Shown piece by piece: positions 40,595-49,622 of a stretch of DNA of 64,000 bases; the first letter of the stretch is position 1, and every line of letters begins with the position of its first letter. Location: positions 6,262,001 to 6,326,000 of the forward strand of contig NZ_CP093313.1 of the NCBI RefSeq assembly GCF_025264625.1. The letters are read 5' to 3'. Position numbers and translations under genes: made by a program. This stretch comes from Occallatibacter riparius. Its GTDB lineage: Bacteria; Acidobacteriota; Terriglobia; Terriglobales; Acidobacteriaceae. The notes below the pieces were generated by a model that made no database searches, was not told the DNA's origin, and saw nothing but the letters and a program-made list of their open reading frames with translations.

Positions 40595-42015
40595 TTGCCC
40601 ATCTTCTCCAGCTCGATGTGCCGCACCGCAACTTCAATGCCGTTGTTGGCGAGCAAATGCCTCGCCAGTTGCTCCGCCAGAAACACTGACCGGTGCTGCC
40701 CGCCCGTGCACCCAAACGACACCATCAAGCTCTTGAACCCGCGCCTCGTGTATGTCGCCACGCTCGCATCCACCAGCGTTGACGCGCTCGCGAAGAAGCG
40801 GTGCACGCTCTCCTGCTGGTTCAGATAATCCATCACCGGCTCGTCCTTGCCAGTCAGCGGTTTGAACCGCTCTTCCCTTCCCGGATTAGGCAAACACCGC
40901 GCATCGAATACAAACCCGCCGCCGTTCCCCGAGTCGTCGCTGGGCATCTCGCGATGGAAGGAAAAGCTGAATATCTTCACCTTCAACGTATCCGCTGACG
41001 TCGCCAGCGCCTGCAACTTCTCTGAGCCCAACATCCCCTGGAACGCCTCCATTAGTGCCGGCAATGCAATCGGCAACTGCGCGTTATGCGCCAGCCAGCG
41101 CAAATTCTTCAGCGCATAAGGAACGCTCTGCAGAAAATGCGCCTTGCGCTCATAAAACCCGCGGAATCCATACGCGCCCAGCGCCTGCATGATGCGCACA
41201 TACACAAACGCGTAGTAGTGCTCCATAAAGGCATTGCGATCTATGCCGTAGTTCGCAATGCACTCGAGATAGTAGTCCAGCAGCTCCTGCCTGAGCGCCG
41301 GCGGCAGATCGGCCTTGCCGTCATAGAGCAGCGAAGCAACGTCATACTGCAGCGCGCCCTTGCGCCCGCCCTGGTAGTCCAGAAAATATGGCAGCCCCTC
41401 GCGCAGCATCACATTGCGAGATTGATAATCGCGATACAGAAAATAGTCCCGCGGCGCCGCCAGCAGAAACTTCGTCAGCCGCGCAAAATCATGCTCCAGC
41501 GCCTGTTCGCTAAAAGGAGTCCCCGCCAGCCGCAGAAAGTAGTACTTGAAATAATTCAGATCCCACGAGATCGACTGCCTGTCGAAGCTCGCTCGCGGAT
41601 AGCACACCTTGTAGTTCACATCGCGACCGGCCTCGATCTGAAACCGCGGCAGCGCCGCCACAACTTTGCGATACGCCTCCACTGCCTCCGGCGCAATCGC
41701 ATCGCCCGCGCGATTCGCACTCAGAAAATCGAACAATGTCGTGTCGCCCAGGTCCTCCAGCAGATACGCGTCTTCGTTCAGCGCCTCGCCATAGATCTCC
41801 GGCACCGGCAATCCATGCCGCCGAAAATGCTTCGTGAACTCGAGAAACGCAATATTCTCTTCGCGCACCGCATACTGAATTCCGATCGCCGTAAAGCCGC
41901 CGCCGCTCAGCCGAATGATCGCGCGCCCTGAGCCGCCCAGTTGCCCTTGGAGCGGCCGTGCCTGTTCCGCAGCAACGCGGAACTTCTGCTCAAAGAGCCT
42001 CTTCAACACATCCAT
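40591..42015 (-). CDS. amgK: AmgK-like sugar kinase fused to a RapZ C-terminal domain
   Basis: A 474-residue fusion. I use the ATG at 42015, preceded by GGAAAG; a GTG at 42042 is also in frame. Residues about 20-320 are an aminoglycoside-phosphotransferase-fold kinase (YRDYQSRNVML is the catalytic loop, YFLDYQGGRKGAL the metal-binding loop), as in AmgK, which phosphorylates MurNAc or GlcNAc at C1. Residues about 335-474 match the RapZ C-terminal domain (IFSFSFHREMPSDDSGNGGG; VSFGCTGGQHRSVFLAEQLA). In enterobacteria that domain senses glucosamine-6-phosphate and binds RNA. The fusion suggests metabolite control of the kinase. Coupled to murU by a four-base overlap. Confidence 0.86.
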   Translation of the reverse strand: MDVLKRLFEQKFRVAAEQARPLQGQLGGSGRAIIRLSGGGFTAIGIQYAVREENIAFLEFTKHFRRHGLPVPEIYGEALNEDAYLLEDLGDTTLFDFLSANRAGDAIAPEAVEAYRKVVAALPRFQIEAGRDVNYKVCYPRASFDRQSISWDLNYFKYYFLRLAGTPFSEQALEHDFARLTKFLLAAPRDYFLYRDYQSRNVMLREGLPYFLDYQGGRKGALQYDVASLLYDGKADLPPALRQELLDYYLECIANYGIDRNAFMEHYYAFVYVRIMQALGAYGFRGFYERKAHFLQSVPYALKNLRWLAHNAQLPIALPALMEAFQGMLGSEKLQALATSADTLKVKIFSFSFHREMPSDDSGNGGGFVFDARCLPNPGREERFKPLTGKDEPVMDYLNQQESVHRFFASASTLVDASVATYTRRGFKSLMVSFGCTGGQHRSVFLAEQLARHLLANNGIEVAVRHIELEKMGK

Positions 42016-42112
42016 ATCGCTTCTTTCCACTTGATTGTTCACTGCTGCTCTTCAAAGACTATCGGCCCAGCTAAACCCACGCAAGGCGCGGTGTCCCGCC
42101 TATCGCGAACGC

Positions 42113-42145
42113 AAAAAGGCCGGCCTCCATCCGGAGACCGGCCTT
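42113..42145 (-). terminator. Terminator of the VWA gene
   Basis: On the minus strand AAGGCCGGTCTCC and GGAGGCCGGCCTT pair with one mismatch around GGAT, followed by TTT. It lies 20 bases after the stop of the gene at 42165. Confidence 0.82.
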
Positions 42146-42164
42146 CCATCCCACTATGAGGACT

Positions 42165-43361
42165 CTATTGTTGCGGAGCCGCGCTGCTCACCCTCTGCGC
42201 CGTCATATTGTTGCGCTGCCCTGGCTTCGCATAGTAGCCCTTGCGGGTACGCACAATCAGGTGCTTGTGATTGGGCGAGGCCGCTTCCACGTGCACAGTC
42301 CGATATCCACCCTGCGAAGCCGGCCGCGTCGAGTGATATCCCACCACATACTGGTTGCGGATATCGCGCGCCACTTCCGAAGCAATCTCGTCTACCTGGT
42401 CCAGCGACCTCGGGAAGTACGCCAGCCCGCCCGTCTCCGCTGACAGCATCTCCAGGTCGTTGCGCGCCTTGTCGGCTTCCTTCCTGTCCGCGTCATACAG
42501 CAGCCCAATCGTGTACACCACCGGGCCGCCCAGGTTTTGCACACGCCGTATCGCCTCTTCCAGCGCCAGTCGCGAAGCGTTATCCGCGCCGTCCGTCACA
42601 ATCAGCAGTACCTGCTTCGACTGCTTCGCATGGTGCGACAACTCATCCGCCGACGCAGCCACCGCGTCGTACAGCGCCGTCGCCCCGCGTGCGTCAAAAT
42701 GGTTGATTCCACGCCGCAGCGCCACGCGATCCACCGTGAGCCCCTGGTCGAGATAGGCCTTCTCGTTGAAGTTCACCACAAACGCAGTGCTCCGCGGATG
42801 CGACTCATTCAGCAGCTTGTTCGCCGCCGCGTCCACCGCCGTGCGCTTATCCAGCATCGACCCTGAGCTGTCGATCAAAATCCCCATCGACACGGGCAGA
42901 TCCTGGTGCATGAACGAACTCGTCTGCTGCGGAACGCCGTCCTCAGCAATGCGGAAGTCGTTGCGATTCAGGTCCAGCACCGGCCGGCCCCTATCGTCCA
43001 CGACCGTGCAGTTCAGCAGCACTTCGTCCACGTCCTCGTGCATCGTGTAGACGCCATCGGACTTCTTCGTGAGCTGACCGGCGGCACCAGGCGCATTTCC
43101 CGCCGTAGTCTCCTTTTCGGGAGTGACAATATCCGGCGACGGAATCGGATCGCGGTCCGCGTCGAGCGAAGGCTGAACCTCAGGCTTGGTCGGGTTTTGC
43201 ATTCCCGGCGGCAGCGCGGCAGGCGCAGCCTGCGCGGACTGCGTGGGCCGATTCTGAGCGGGTGCATTCTGAGCTGCCAGCGGGCACACCCCCGCTAAAG
43301 GCAGCGCCAAGGCGGCAAGAGCGAACAATCGAAACGAATTACGCATGTTTTGGGAAAGCAT
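42165..43361 (-). CDS. Acidobacterial VWFA-related secreted protein
   Basis: A 398-residue exported protein (ATG at 43361; further in-frame ATGs at 43403 and 43346). After the signal peptide and a Pro/Ala/Gln-rich stretch of about 90 residues comes a short beta segment (LNCTVVDDRGRPVLDLNRND) typical of the VWFA-related family described in Acidobacteria, then the VWA domain with MIDAS motif DSSGS and TDGADN. The C-terminus (NQYVVGYHSTRPASQGGYRT) is family-typical. Role unknown; presumed to bind proteins outside the cell or at the surface. It stands alone between its terminator and the MFS gene. Confidence 0.88.
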   Translation of the reverse strand: MLSQNMRNSFRLFALAALALPLAGVCPLAAQNAPAQNRPTQSAQAAPAALPPGMQNPTKPEVQPSLDADRDPIPSPDIVTPEKETTAGNAPGAAGQLTKKSDGVYTMHEDVDEVLLNCTVVDDRGRPVLDLNRNDFRIAEDGVPQQTSSFMHQDLPVSMGILIDSSGSMLDKRTAVDAAANKLLNESHPRSTAFVVNFNEKAYLDQGLTVDRVALRRGINHFDARGATALYDAVAASADELSHHAKQSKQVLLIVTDGADNASRLALEEAIRRVQNLGGPVVYTIGLLYDADRKEADKARNDLEMLSAETGGLAYFPRSLDQVDEIASEVARDIRNQYVVGYHSTRPASQGGYRTVHVEAASPNHKHLIVRTRKGYYAKPGQRNNMTAQRVSSAAPQQ

Positions 43362-43428
43362 AGGCAGACTTCGAGAACACTGCTTCAATAGGTTTGGATG
43401 CAAACCCGCGCCAAAATGCCGTCAGAGG

Positions 43429-44685
43429 CTATGGCACGGTCTCAATTTCCGCTAGTTCCCTGTAGCGCGTCTCCGGCAGCATCAACACCGCGGCCACCAT
43501 CACCGCATACGCCGCCCCTGCAAACCACGCAATCGCGGTCCCCAGCGCCATCCGGGCGCTGAAATATCCCACCAGCGTCGGAAACAGCGCCCCCACCGCC
43601 CGCCCGAAGTTATAGCTGAACCCCTGCCCCGATCCGCGCAACGACGTCGGAAACAGTTCCGTGAAGAAACTCCCCATCGGGCTGAACGATCCTGACGGAA
43701 AGAACCCCAGCGGAAATCCGAGGACCAGCGTCGCAGCATTCCCCAACGGCATCACCATGTAGATGGCAATCGCAGCAAACGACCCCGCCGCAAACACAAT
43801 CAGCGATGCCCGCCGCCCAATCCGATCCGTCAAATGCGCGCTCGTCAAGTACCCCGCGAACGATCCCGCAATCACAATCAGTAAATACGCGCCCGTCGAA
43901 ATTACACCCAGCCCGCGCGCCCGCAGATACAGCGGCAGAAACGTATTCACCGCGTAGTACCCGCCCTGCGCTCCCAACGCCACCGCCGAGGCAAGCAGTG
44001 TAGTCCGAACCATTGGCGCCGAAAAGATCCTCAGAAAATGAGACGGGTGCACAGCAGGTCGCCGCACAAAAATCTCCGGCTCATGCACATGCCGCTGAAT
44101 CCAGATCGCCAGCAACGCCGGCAGCAGTCCCACCCAGAACATCGCGCGCCACGCATAACTCTCCGGCAGCAACTTGAACGCAATCGTGTAGAACACAGCT
44201 GCAATGGCCCACCCCACGGCCCACCCAGCCTGCGTGGTTCCCACCGCGCGCCCGCGAAATTCCGCGCGAATCCGCTCCCCGATCAGCACCGAACCCACAG
44301 CCCATTCGCCGCCGAACCCCAGCCCCTGCAACCCGCGCACCACCAGCAGTTGCTCGAACGAGTTGGTAAACCCGCTCAAAAACGTGAACACCGCAAACCA
44401 CACAATCGTGAGTTGCAGAATACGCACGCGCCCCCAGCGATCCGCAGCCAGCCCCGCCAGCCATCCACCCAGCGACGAGACAAGCAGCGCCGATGTCCCC
44501 AGCCATCCCGCCTGAGCCTTCGTCATGTGCCACAGCACAATCAGCGCCGGCAGCACGAAGCTGTAGACCATCACGTCCATGCCATCCAGCATCCAGCCCG
44601 CAAACGTAGCAATCAGCGTGGCCCGCGCCTCGCGATCCAGCCGCGTCAACCACCATCTCTGCTGCTCTTGCGTTTGCTGTTGCAT
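43429..44685 (-). CDS. MFS transporter, organic-acid/aromatic-acid type
   Basis: A 418-residue carrier with 12 helices. The loop between helices 2 and 3 has GWLAGLAADRWGRVR, the MFS signature, and RGLQGLGFGGEWAVGSVLIG, the helix-4/5 pattern of the AAHS (aromatic acid:proton symporter) and sialic acid groups. The lysine/arginine-rich central loop is short. It lies 217 bases from the hydantoinase/oxoprolinase pair on the same strand, separated by repeats, and may import their substrate; that link is by proximity only. Confidence 0.85.
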   Translation of the reverse strand: MQQQTQEQQRWWLTRLDREARATLIATFAGWMLDGMDVMVYSFVLPALIVLWHMTKAQAGWLGTSALLVSSLGGWLAGLAADRWGRVRILQLTIVWFAVFTFLSGFTNSFEQLLVVRGLQGLGFGGEWAVGSVLIGERIRAEFRGRAVGTTQAGWAVGWAIAAVFYTIAFKLLPESYAWRAMFWVGLLPALLAIWIQRHVHEPEIFVRRPAVHPSHFLRIFSAPMVRTTLLASAVALGAQGGYYAVNTFLPLYLRARGLGVISTGAYLLIVIAGSFAGYLTSAHLTDRIGRRASLIVFAAGSFAAIAIYMVMPLGNAATLVLGFPLGFFPSGSFSPMGSFFTELFPTSLRGSGQGFSYNFGRAVGALFPTLVGYFSARMALGTAIAWFAGAAYAVMVAAVLMLPETRYRELAEIETVP

Positions 44686-44700
44686 TTGCTGGTATCTGTT

Positions 44701-44778
44701 CTTTCGGTGATTCCCGGAAAGATTCTGCTTCCACTACAGATTTGTCATCCTGAGGTGCAGGCGAAGGACCCGTTTTGC
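44701..44778. repeat. Two intergenic repeats, TCATTCC family
   Basis: 44701-44730 reads CTTTCGGTGATTCCCGGAAA then GATTCTGCTT; 44740-44778 reads TTTGTCATCCTGAGGTGCAG then GCGAAGGACCCGTTTTGCTC. Both share the two ends of the copies at 1570 and 7155. The rest of this 217-base gap has short CTGACTTGCTGA direct repeats (44840-44885), also found near 9035. Confidence 0.6.
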
Positions 44779-44896
44779 TCTTGCAGTTAACGCTGTGTTC
44801 GCCCCAGGGAGTTGCTCTTCGCCAACACTCATCGCGCTGACTCGCTGACTTGCTGGTCCGCGCAGCGGACGCTGACTTGCTGAACCGAGAACCGTC

Positions 44897-44924
44897 TCTT
44901 CCCTATTCCCTATTCCCTGCCTTC
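44897..44924. repeat. Heptamer array (TTCCCTA) overlapping a stop codon
   Basis: TTCCCTATTCCCTATTCCC then TGCC, three to four units of seven bases. On the minus strand it encodes the last residues (AGNRE) and the TAG stop of the gene at 44903. Confidence 0.75.
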
Positions 44925-46492
44925 CCCCATCCTCCTCCTCCCGGCGTCTCCACCCTCACCGCGTCCCCCTTTTCCGCATAGACGGATCCCTTCCCGCGCA
45001 GCTCAACTTCTGATCCATCCGCCTTGATCCACACCGCACGCCCCTTCGCACCTTCCTCGCCACCCGCCAATCCATACGGCGCAAACTTCCTTCGATCGGC
45101 CAGCATAGTCACCTGCGAATCCGCCAGCAGCTCAATCTCCCGCACCAGCCCATCGCCCCCGCGAAACTTCCCTTTACCTCCCGACCCCGCACGATATCCA
45201 TACCTCCTCACGCGAAACGGATACGCATACTCCAGCGCCTCCACCGGCGTATTCAGCGAATTCGTCATGTGGCAATGCACACCATCAATGCCGTCGGCAT
45301 TCGGCCGCGCCCCCATCCCGCCCGCAACAGTCTCGTAGTACGCAAACGGCCCACCCGTGCGCGGATCAAGCCCGCCAATCGTCAGATTGCTCATCGTCCC
45401 GTAACTCGCCGCCGGCACCCGCTCCGGCGCAGCCTGCGCCAGCGCCCGCAACAGCACATCCGTAATCCTCTGGCTGCACTCCACGTTCCCGCCCGCCACT
45501 GCCGCAGGAGGAACCACATTCACAATCGTCCCCACCGGCGCCTTCACCGTCACCGGATACATCACACCCGCCGTCGCCGGCGCATCCTCCGCCAGCAGAC
45601 ACCGCAGCACATAAAAACACGCCGACCACGTAATCGGATACACCGCATTCACCGCTCCCCGCACCTGCGGCGACGATCCGTTGAAATCAATCTCCACCGA
45701 CCCCGCTTCCGGATCGAACGTCATCTTCACCGCAATCCGGATCGGTGCGTCTGTGACCCCATCGTCATCCAGAAAATCCTCCGCAACGAACGTGCCAGCG
45801 GGCATGGACCGCAACTCCGCCCGCATCAGCCGCTCTGAATAAGCGACAAGTTCTCCTGCCAGTTCCTCCACCTTCGCGAGACCGTACTTCTCCACCACTT
45901 CCAGAATCCGTCTCTCACCCACGCGGCACGCGCCAAGCTGCGCTGCCAAATCGCCTTCCCGCTCCTCCGGCGTCCGCACATTCGCCAGCAACAGCGACAG
46001 CACCCCGCGTTCCATCTCACCGCGCCGCATCAGCAGCACAGGAGGAATCCGAATTCCTTCCTGGTAAATCTCCTGCGCCGGCCCCATCGACCCCGCATAC
46101 ATCCCGCCCACATCCGCATGATGTGCACGCGCGGCCGCATAGAAGGCAGGCTTGCTTCCGCCGCCAACAAACACCGGCAGCACCAGCGTGATATCCGGCA
46201 AATGCGTCCCGCCCGCATAAGGATCGTTCAGGATCGCGACATCGCCTTCCTCCATCCGCACCGCATCCACCGCCGCCTTCACACTCATCGGCATCGCGCC
46301 CAGGTGCACCGGCATGTGATCGCCCATTGCGATCACGCGCTCTTCTGCGTCAAACAGCGCGCATGAATAATCCCGCCGCTCCTTGATATTTGGCGAGATC
46401 GCCGTCCTCCGCAGCGCCGCACCCATCTCCTCCGCAATCGAGTGCATACTGCTCTGAAAGATCGCCAGCTCTACTGGATCAACACTCTTCAT
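44903..46492 (-). CDS. hyuB: Hydantoinase B/oxoprolinase family subunit
   Basis: A 529-residue cytosolic protein. Landmarks are DPVELAIFQSSMHSIAEEMG, RRDYSCALFDAEERVIAMGD, NDPYAGGTHLPDITLVLPVF, and GMGARPNADGIDGVHCHMTN near the C-terminus. With HyuA it forms an ATP-dependent enzyme that opens hydantoins, 5-oxoproline or similar rings, or carboxylates ketones in the acetone carboxylase branch. Its start overlaps the HyuA stop by four bases. The final residues come from a heptamer DNA repeat. Which substrate is used cannot be told from the sequence. Confidence 0.9.
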   Translation of the reverse strand: MKSVDPVELAIFQSSMHSIAEEMGAALRRTAISPNIKERRDYSCALFDAEERVIAMGDHMPVHLGAMPMSVKAAVDAVRMEEGDVAILNDPYAGGTHLPDITLVLPVFVGGGSKPAFYAAARAHHADVGGMYAGSMGPAQEIYQEGIRIPPVLLMRRGEMERGVLSLLLANVRTPEEREGDLAAQLGACRVGERRILEVVEKYGLAKVEELAGELVAYSERLMRAELRSMPAGTFVAEDFLDDDGVTDAPIRIAVKMTFDPEAGSVEIDFNGSSPQVRGAVNAVYPITWSACFYVLRCLLAEDAPATAGVMYPVTVKAPVGTIVNVVPPAAVAGGNVECSQRITDVLLRALAQAAPERVPAASYGTMSNLTIGGLDPRTGGPFAYYETVAGGMGARPNADGIDGVHCHMTNSLNTPVEALEYAYPFRVRRYGYRAGSGGKGKFRGGDGLVREIELLADSQVTMLADRRKFAPYGLAGGEEGAKGRAVWIKADGSEVELRGKGSVYAEKGDAVRVETPGGGGWGKAGNRE

Positions 46493-48483
46493 GCGCGCAC
46501 CTCGATCACCAGATTCCGCAACTCATCCACCCGCAGCACATCGCCCCTCGGCACCACAGTCGCCGAACTGTACTCCGTCACAATCGCTGGCCCGACAAAC
46601 ACATCCCCCGCCCGCAACCGCTCGCGATCGTACACACCCGTCGCAACCCACTCGCCCTCAAAGTACACATCGCGCGTCGACACCAGCGCATGCCCTCCAT
46701 CACCCTCATGCACCTTTTCGCGCATCTGCTCGAATGCAGGCGCGGGTGCAACCATCCGCACCCGCACATTCACAATCTCCACCGGCCGCTCAGCGCTTGC
46801 AAATCCGTACCGCCGCTCATGCAGTCGATGAAACTCTTCCGCCATCGATTTACCGAACGGCACATTCAACTCATACCCCTGGCCGCGATAACGCAAATCG
46901 CACGACCTCTGACTGACTCCCTCCAGTCCCTCGCGCTCGAACTCCTCGCGCCCCCCGCGCTCCATCTCCGTGAACACAGCGTCGATCTCCGCACCCAGCG
47001 GCAGCATCACGGTCCGCGAATACTCGCGCATCGTATCCGCGAGCAGAATTCCCACGGCCGACAGCGCACCCGGAAGCATCGGCACCAGCACCCGCGGGAC
47101 CCGTAGCGCGCGCGCCAGCGCGCACGCATGCACCGGCCCGCCACCGCCAAATGCCACCAGCGCAAAATCTCGCGGATCGAACCCGCGCTCAATTGAGATC
47201 ACGCGAATCGCCTTCGCCATCTCCGTCTCAATCACGCGCAGAATCCCCGCCGCGAACGCCTCGACACTCGCGAGCGGCCCCTTTGCCTGCTCCATGAAAT
47301 GGCGCGTGCGTTCCAGATCGAGTTTGACCGCACCCCCCAGAAAGCTCTCCGTATCCAGCCTTCCCAGAATCAAGTTCGCATCCGTCACCGTCGGCAGCTC
47401 GCCGCGCCCGTAGCAGATCGGCCCCGGCATCGCGCCCGCCGATTCCGGACCCACGCGCAGCATCCCGCCTGCATCAAACCGCGCCAGGGATCCGCCGCCC
47501 GCACCCGCCGTGTGAATATCGAGCATCGGAACGCCCAGCGGCACGCCTGACACCACCGACTCGTTGCTGATCCGCAGCCCGCCCGCGCCCGCATCCACCA
47601 GGCACACATCGGTCGATGTCCCGCCCATGTCAAACCCGATAATCCGCTCGAACCCCGCGGCACTCGCCAGTTTGTAAGCGCCCACCACACCACCCGCCGG
47701 CCCAGACAGCACCGTGCGCACCGGCTCCTCCGCCGCCACCCGCGCCGAAATGATCCCGCCCGACGACTGCATCACCTCCAGCCTCGAGCCCAACCTCGAC
47801 CAGGAAATCGCACACGAACTCGCCTCCCCTTCAATCGCACCCGCCAGCTTGCCCAGGTACCTCCCCACCAGTGGCGCCAGATACGCATTCGCCACCACCG
47901 TCGAACCGCGCTCATACTCGCGAAATTCCGGCAGAATCTTGTGTGACAAACTCAGCGGCAATCCAAGCCCGTCCAGCGCCGCCGCCACCGTGCGTTCATT
48001 GGCATCATTCGCAAACGAGAACAGCAGTGATAACGCAATCGCATCCACACCGGCCGCGCGCACTCGCTCCACCAGTCGCTTCAACTGCTCCTTAGAAGGA
48101 ACCCGCAACCGCTCGCCTTCCGCGCTCGTCCGCTCCTCCACTCCGAATCGCAACCCCGCCGGCACAAGGCACACTGGCGCCGGCTGGAACCAGTCATACA
48201 GCTTCGCCCTTGCCTGTCTTCCAATCGCAATCGTGTCTTCGAATCCCGCCGTCGTCACAAACGCCACGCGCGCGCCTTTGCGCTCCAGCATCGCGTTCGT
48301 CCCCACCGTGGTCCCATGCCGAACCACCACGGCGCCCCTCACACCCAACTCGCGCAACCCGTTCAGCACCGACTCGCCCGGATCCCGCGGCGTCGAAAAC
48401 ACCTTCAGCGCCACCAGCTTCCCCTCGCGCAGCATCACGCAGTCGGTAAACGTCCCGCCCGTATCAATCGCCACGCGCTCCAT
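46489..48483 (-). CDS. hyuA: Hydantoinase A/oxoprolinase family subunit
   Basis: A 664-residue protein from the ATG at 48483, which opens AIDTGGTFTDCVML, the first phosphate-binding motif of the ASKHA-type ATPase fold. Others are RHGTTVGTNAMLERKGARVA, IGFDMGGTSTDVCLVDAG and ALVAFGGGGPVHACALARAL. It is the ATP-binding subunit paired with HyuB and is translated first in a coupled pair. An upstream in-frame codon at 48519 would add 12 residues without family support. Confidence 0.92.
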   Translation of the reverse strand: MERVAIDTGGTFTDCVMLREGKLVALKVFSTPRDPGESVLNGLRELGVRGAVVVRHGTTVGTNAMLERKGARVAFVTTAGFEDTIAIGRQARAKLYDWFQPAPVCLVPAGLRFGVEERTSAEGERLRVPSKEQLKRLVERVRAAGVDAIALSLLFSFANDANERTVAAALDGLGLPLSLSHKILPEFREYERGSTVVANAYLAPLVGRYLGKLAGAIEGEASSCAISWSRLGSRLEVMQSSGGIISARVAAEEPVRTVLSGPAGGVVGAYKLASAAGFERIIGFDMGGTSTDVCLVDAGAGGLRISNESVVSGVPLGVPMLDIHTAGAGGGSLARFDAGGMLRVGPESAGAMPGPICYGRGELPTVTDANLILGRLDTESFLGGAVKLDLERTRHFMEQAKGPLASVEAFAAGILRVIETEMAKAIRVISIERGFDPRDFALVAFGGGGPVHACALARALRVPRVLVPMLPGALSAVGILLADTMREYSRTVMLPLGAEIDAVFTEMERGGREEFEREGLEGVSQRSCDLRYRGQGYELNVPFGKSMAEEFHRLHERRYGFASAERPVEIVNVRVRMVAPAPAFEQMREKVHEGDGGHALVSTRDVYFEGEWVATGVYDRERLRAGDVFVGPAIVTEYSSATVVPRGDVLRVDELRNLVIEVRA

Positions 48484-48627
48484 CGCCGCCTCTGCGTTCC
48501 CTGGTGACTCCCCTACCAAACTCCCTCCTCTACCCCACTCCGACCACTGATCAAGGTAATCACATCCCTCTCATCCGCGTACCTAAACCTCGTAGCCACG
48601 ACAACCGGTCCCATCGCCCGTCGTCCT

Positions 48628-48668
48628 ACTCCCTATTCCCTGTTCCCTGTTCCCTGTATTCTGTCCCT
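48628..48668. repeat. Heptamer array (TCCCTAT/TCCCTGT)
   Basis: About five units of seven bases just before the start of the mutarotase gene at 48675, in the 191-base gap divergent from hyuA. No other structure is seen in that gap. Confidence 0.65.
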
Positions 48669-48674
48669 GCCCCT

Positions 48675-49589
48675 ATGGAACCTCTCTCCCACATCGACGC
48701 ACTCAACCACCGCTTCGGCATCGACGGCATCGCGCAAATCGTCTCCGGCAAGGGCGGTCTCCCCGTCGTCCAAATCACCAGCCCCGCCGCCCATGCGGAA
48801 GTCTCCCTCTATGGCGCGCAGGTTCTCAGCTGGCGACCCGCCGGCCAGGAAGAAGTCCTCTTCCTCAGCAAGCAGTCGCACTTCGAATCCGGCAAAGCCA
48901 TCCGCGGCGGCATTCCCGTCTGCTTCCCTTGGTTCCGGGCTAAGGCCGACAACCCGAAAGCCCCCACCCACGGATTCGTCCGCACCCGCGAGTGGCGTCT
49001 CGACTCGCTCAGCGTCGACGATGACGGCTCCGTCACCCTGGTCTGCCTCACCTCCAGCGACGACTCCACCCGCGCCCTCTGGCGTCACGACTTCCTCGTC
49101 GCCTACCGCATCCGCATCGCCTCGACGCTCCGCCTCGAACTCAGCGTCATGAACCGCGGCACAAGCCCGCTCCGATTCGAAGAAGCCCTGCACTCCTACT
49201 TCCGCGTCGGCGACATCCACCAGGCCCGCGTCCACGGACTCGATGCCGTCACCTACCTCGACAACACTGACGGCAATAAGTCCAAGCGCCAGGACGGCTC
49301 CCTCGCCCTCGCGGCCCCTACTGACAACGCCTACATCGACACCGAAGCGCCGGCCGAGATCCTCGATCCAGTCCTCCACCGCCGCCTACGCACCGAGAAG
49401 CTTCACTCCTCCACCACCATCGTGTGGAACCCCTGGCAGCAAGGCGCCGCAGCTCTCTCCGACCTCGGCAACGACGAGTGGCAGCACATGCTCTGCGTTG
49501 AAGCTGGCAACATCCTTAGCGCCGCCGTCTCCCTCGCCCCCGGCGAAGAACACACCATGCGCTCCACTCTCTCCATCCATCCCGAATAG
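48675..49589 (+). CDS. D-hexose-6-phosphate mutarotase (YeaD-like)
   Basis: A 304-residue aldose-1-epimerase superfamily protein. Landmarks are VSLYGAQVLSWRPAGQEEVL, GIPVCFPWF, APTHGFVRTREW (catalytic His) and EALHSYFRVGD (second His), with CVEAGN giving the catalytic Glu. It interconverts alpha and beta forms of glucose-6-phosphate or related sugars in the cytoplasm. The start at 48675 fits the family length; upstream in-frame codons run through the heptamer repeat. The gene is convergent with the fucosidase gene (33 bases apart). Confidence 0.9.
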   Translation: MEPLSHIDALNHRFGIDGIAQIVSGKGGLPVVQITSPAAHAEVSLYGAQVLSWRPAGQEEVLFLSKQSHFESGKAIRGGIPVCFPWFRAKADNPKAPTHGFVRTREWRLDSLSVDDDGSVTLVCLTSSDDSTRALWRHDFLVAYRIRIASTLRLELSVMNRGTSPLRFEEALHSYFRVGDIHQARVHGLDAVTYLDNTDGNKSKRQDGSLALAAPTDNAYIDTEAPAEILDPVLHRRLRTEKLHSSTTIVWNPWQQGAAALSDLGNDEWQHMLCVEAGNILSAAVSLAPGEEHTMRSTLSIHPE

Positions 49590-49622
49590 ATTTGCCGCAC
49601 GGGGAACCAAAGAGCTCCGTGT

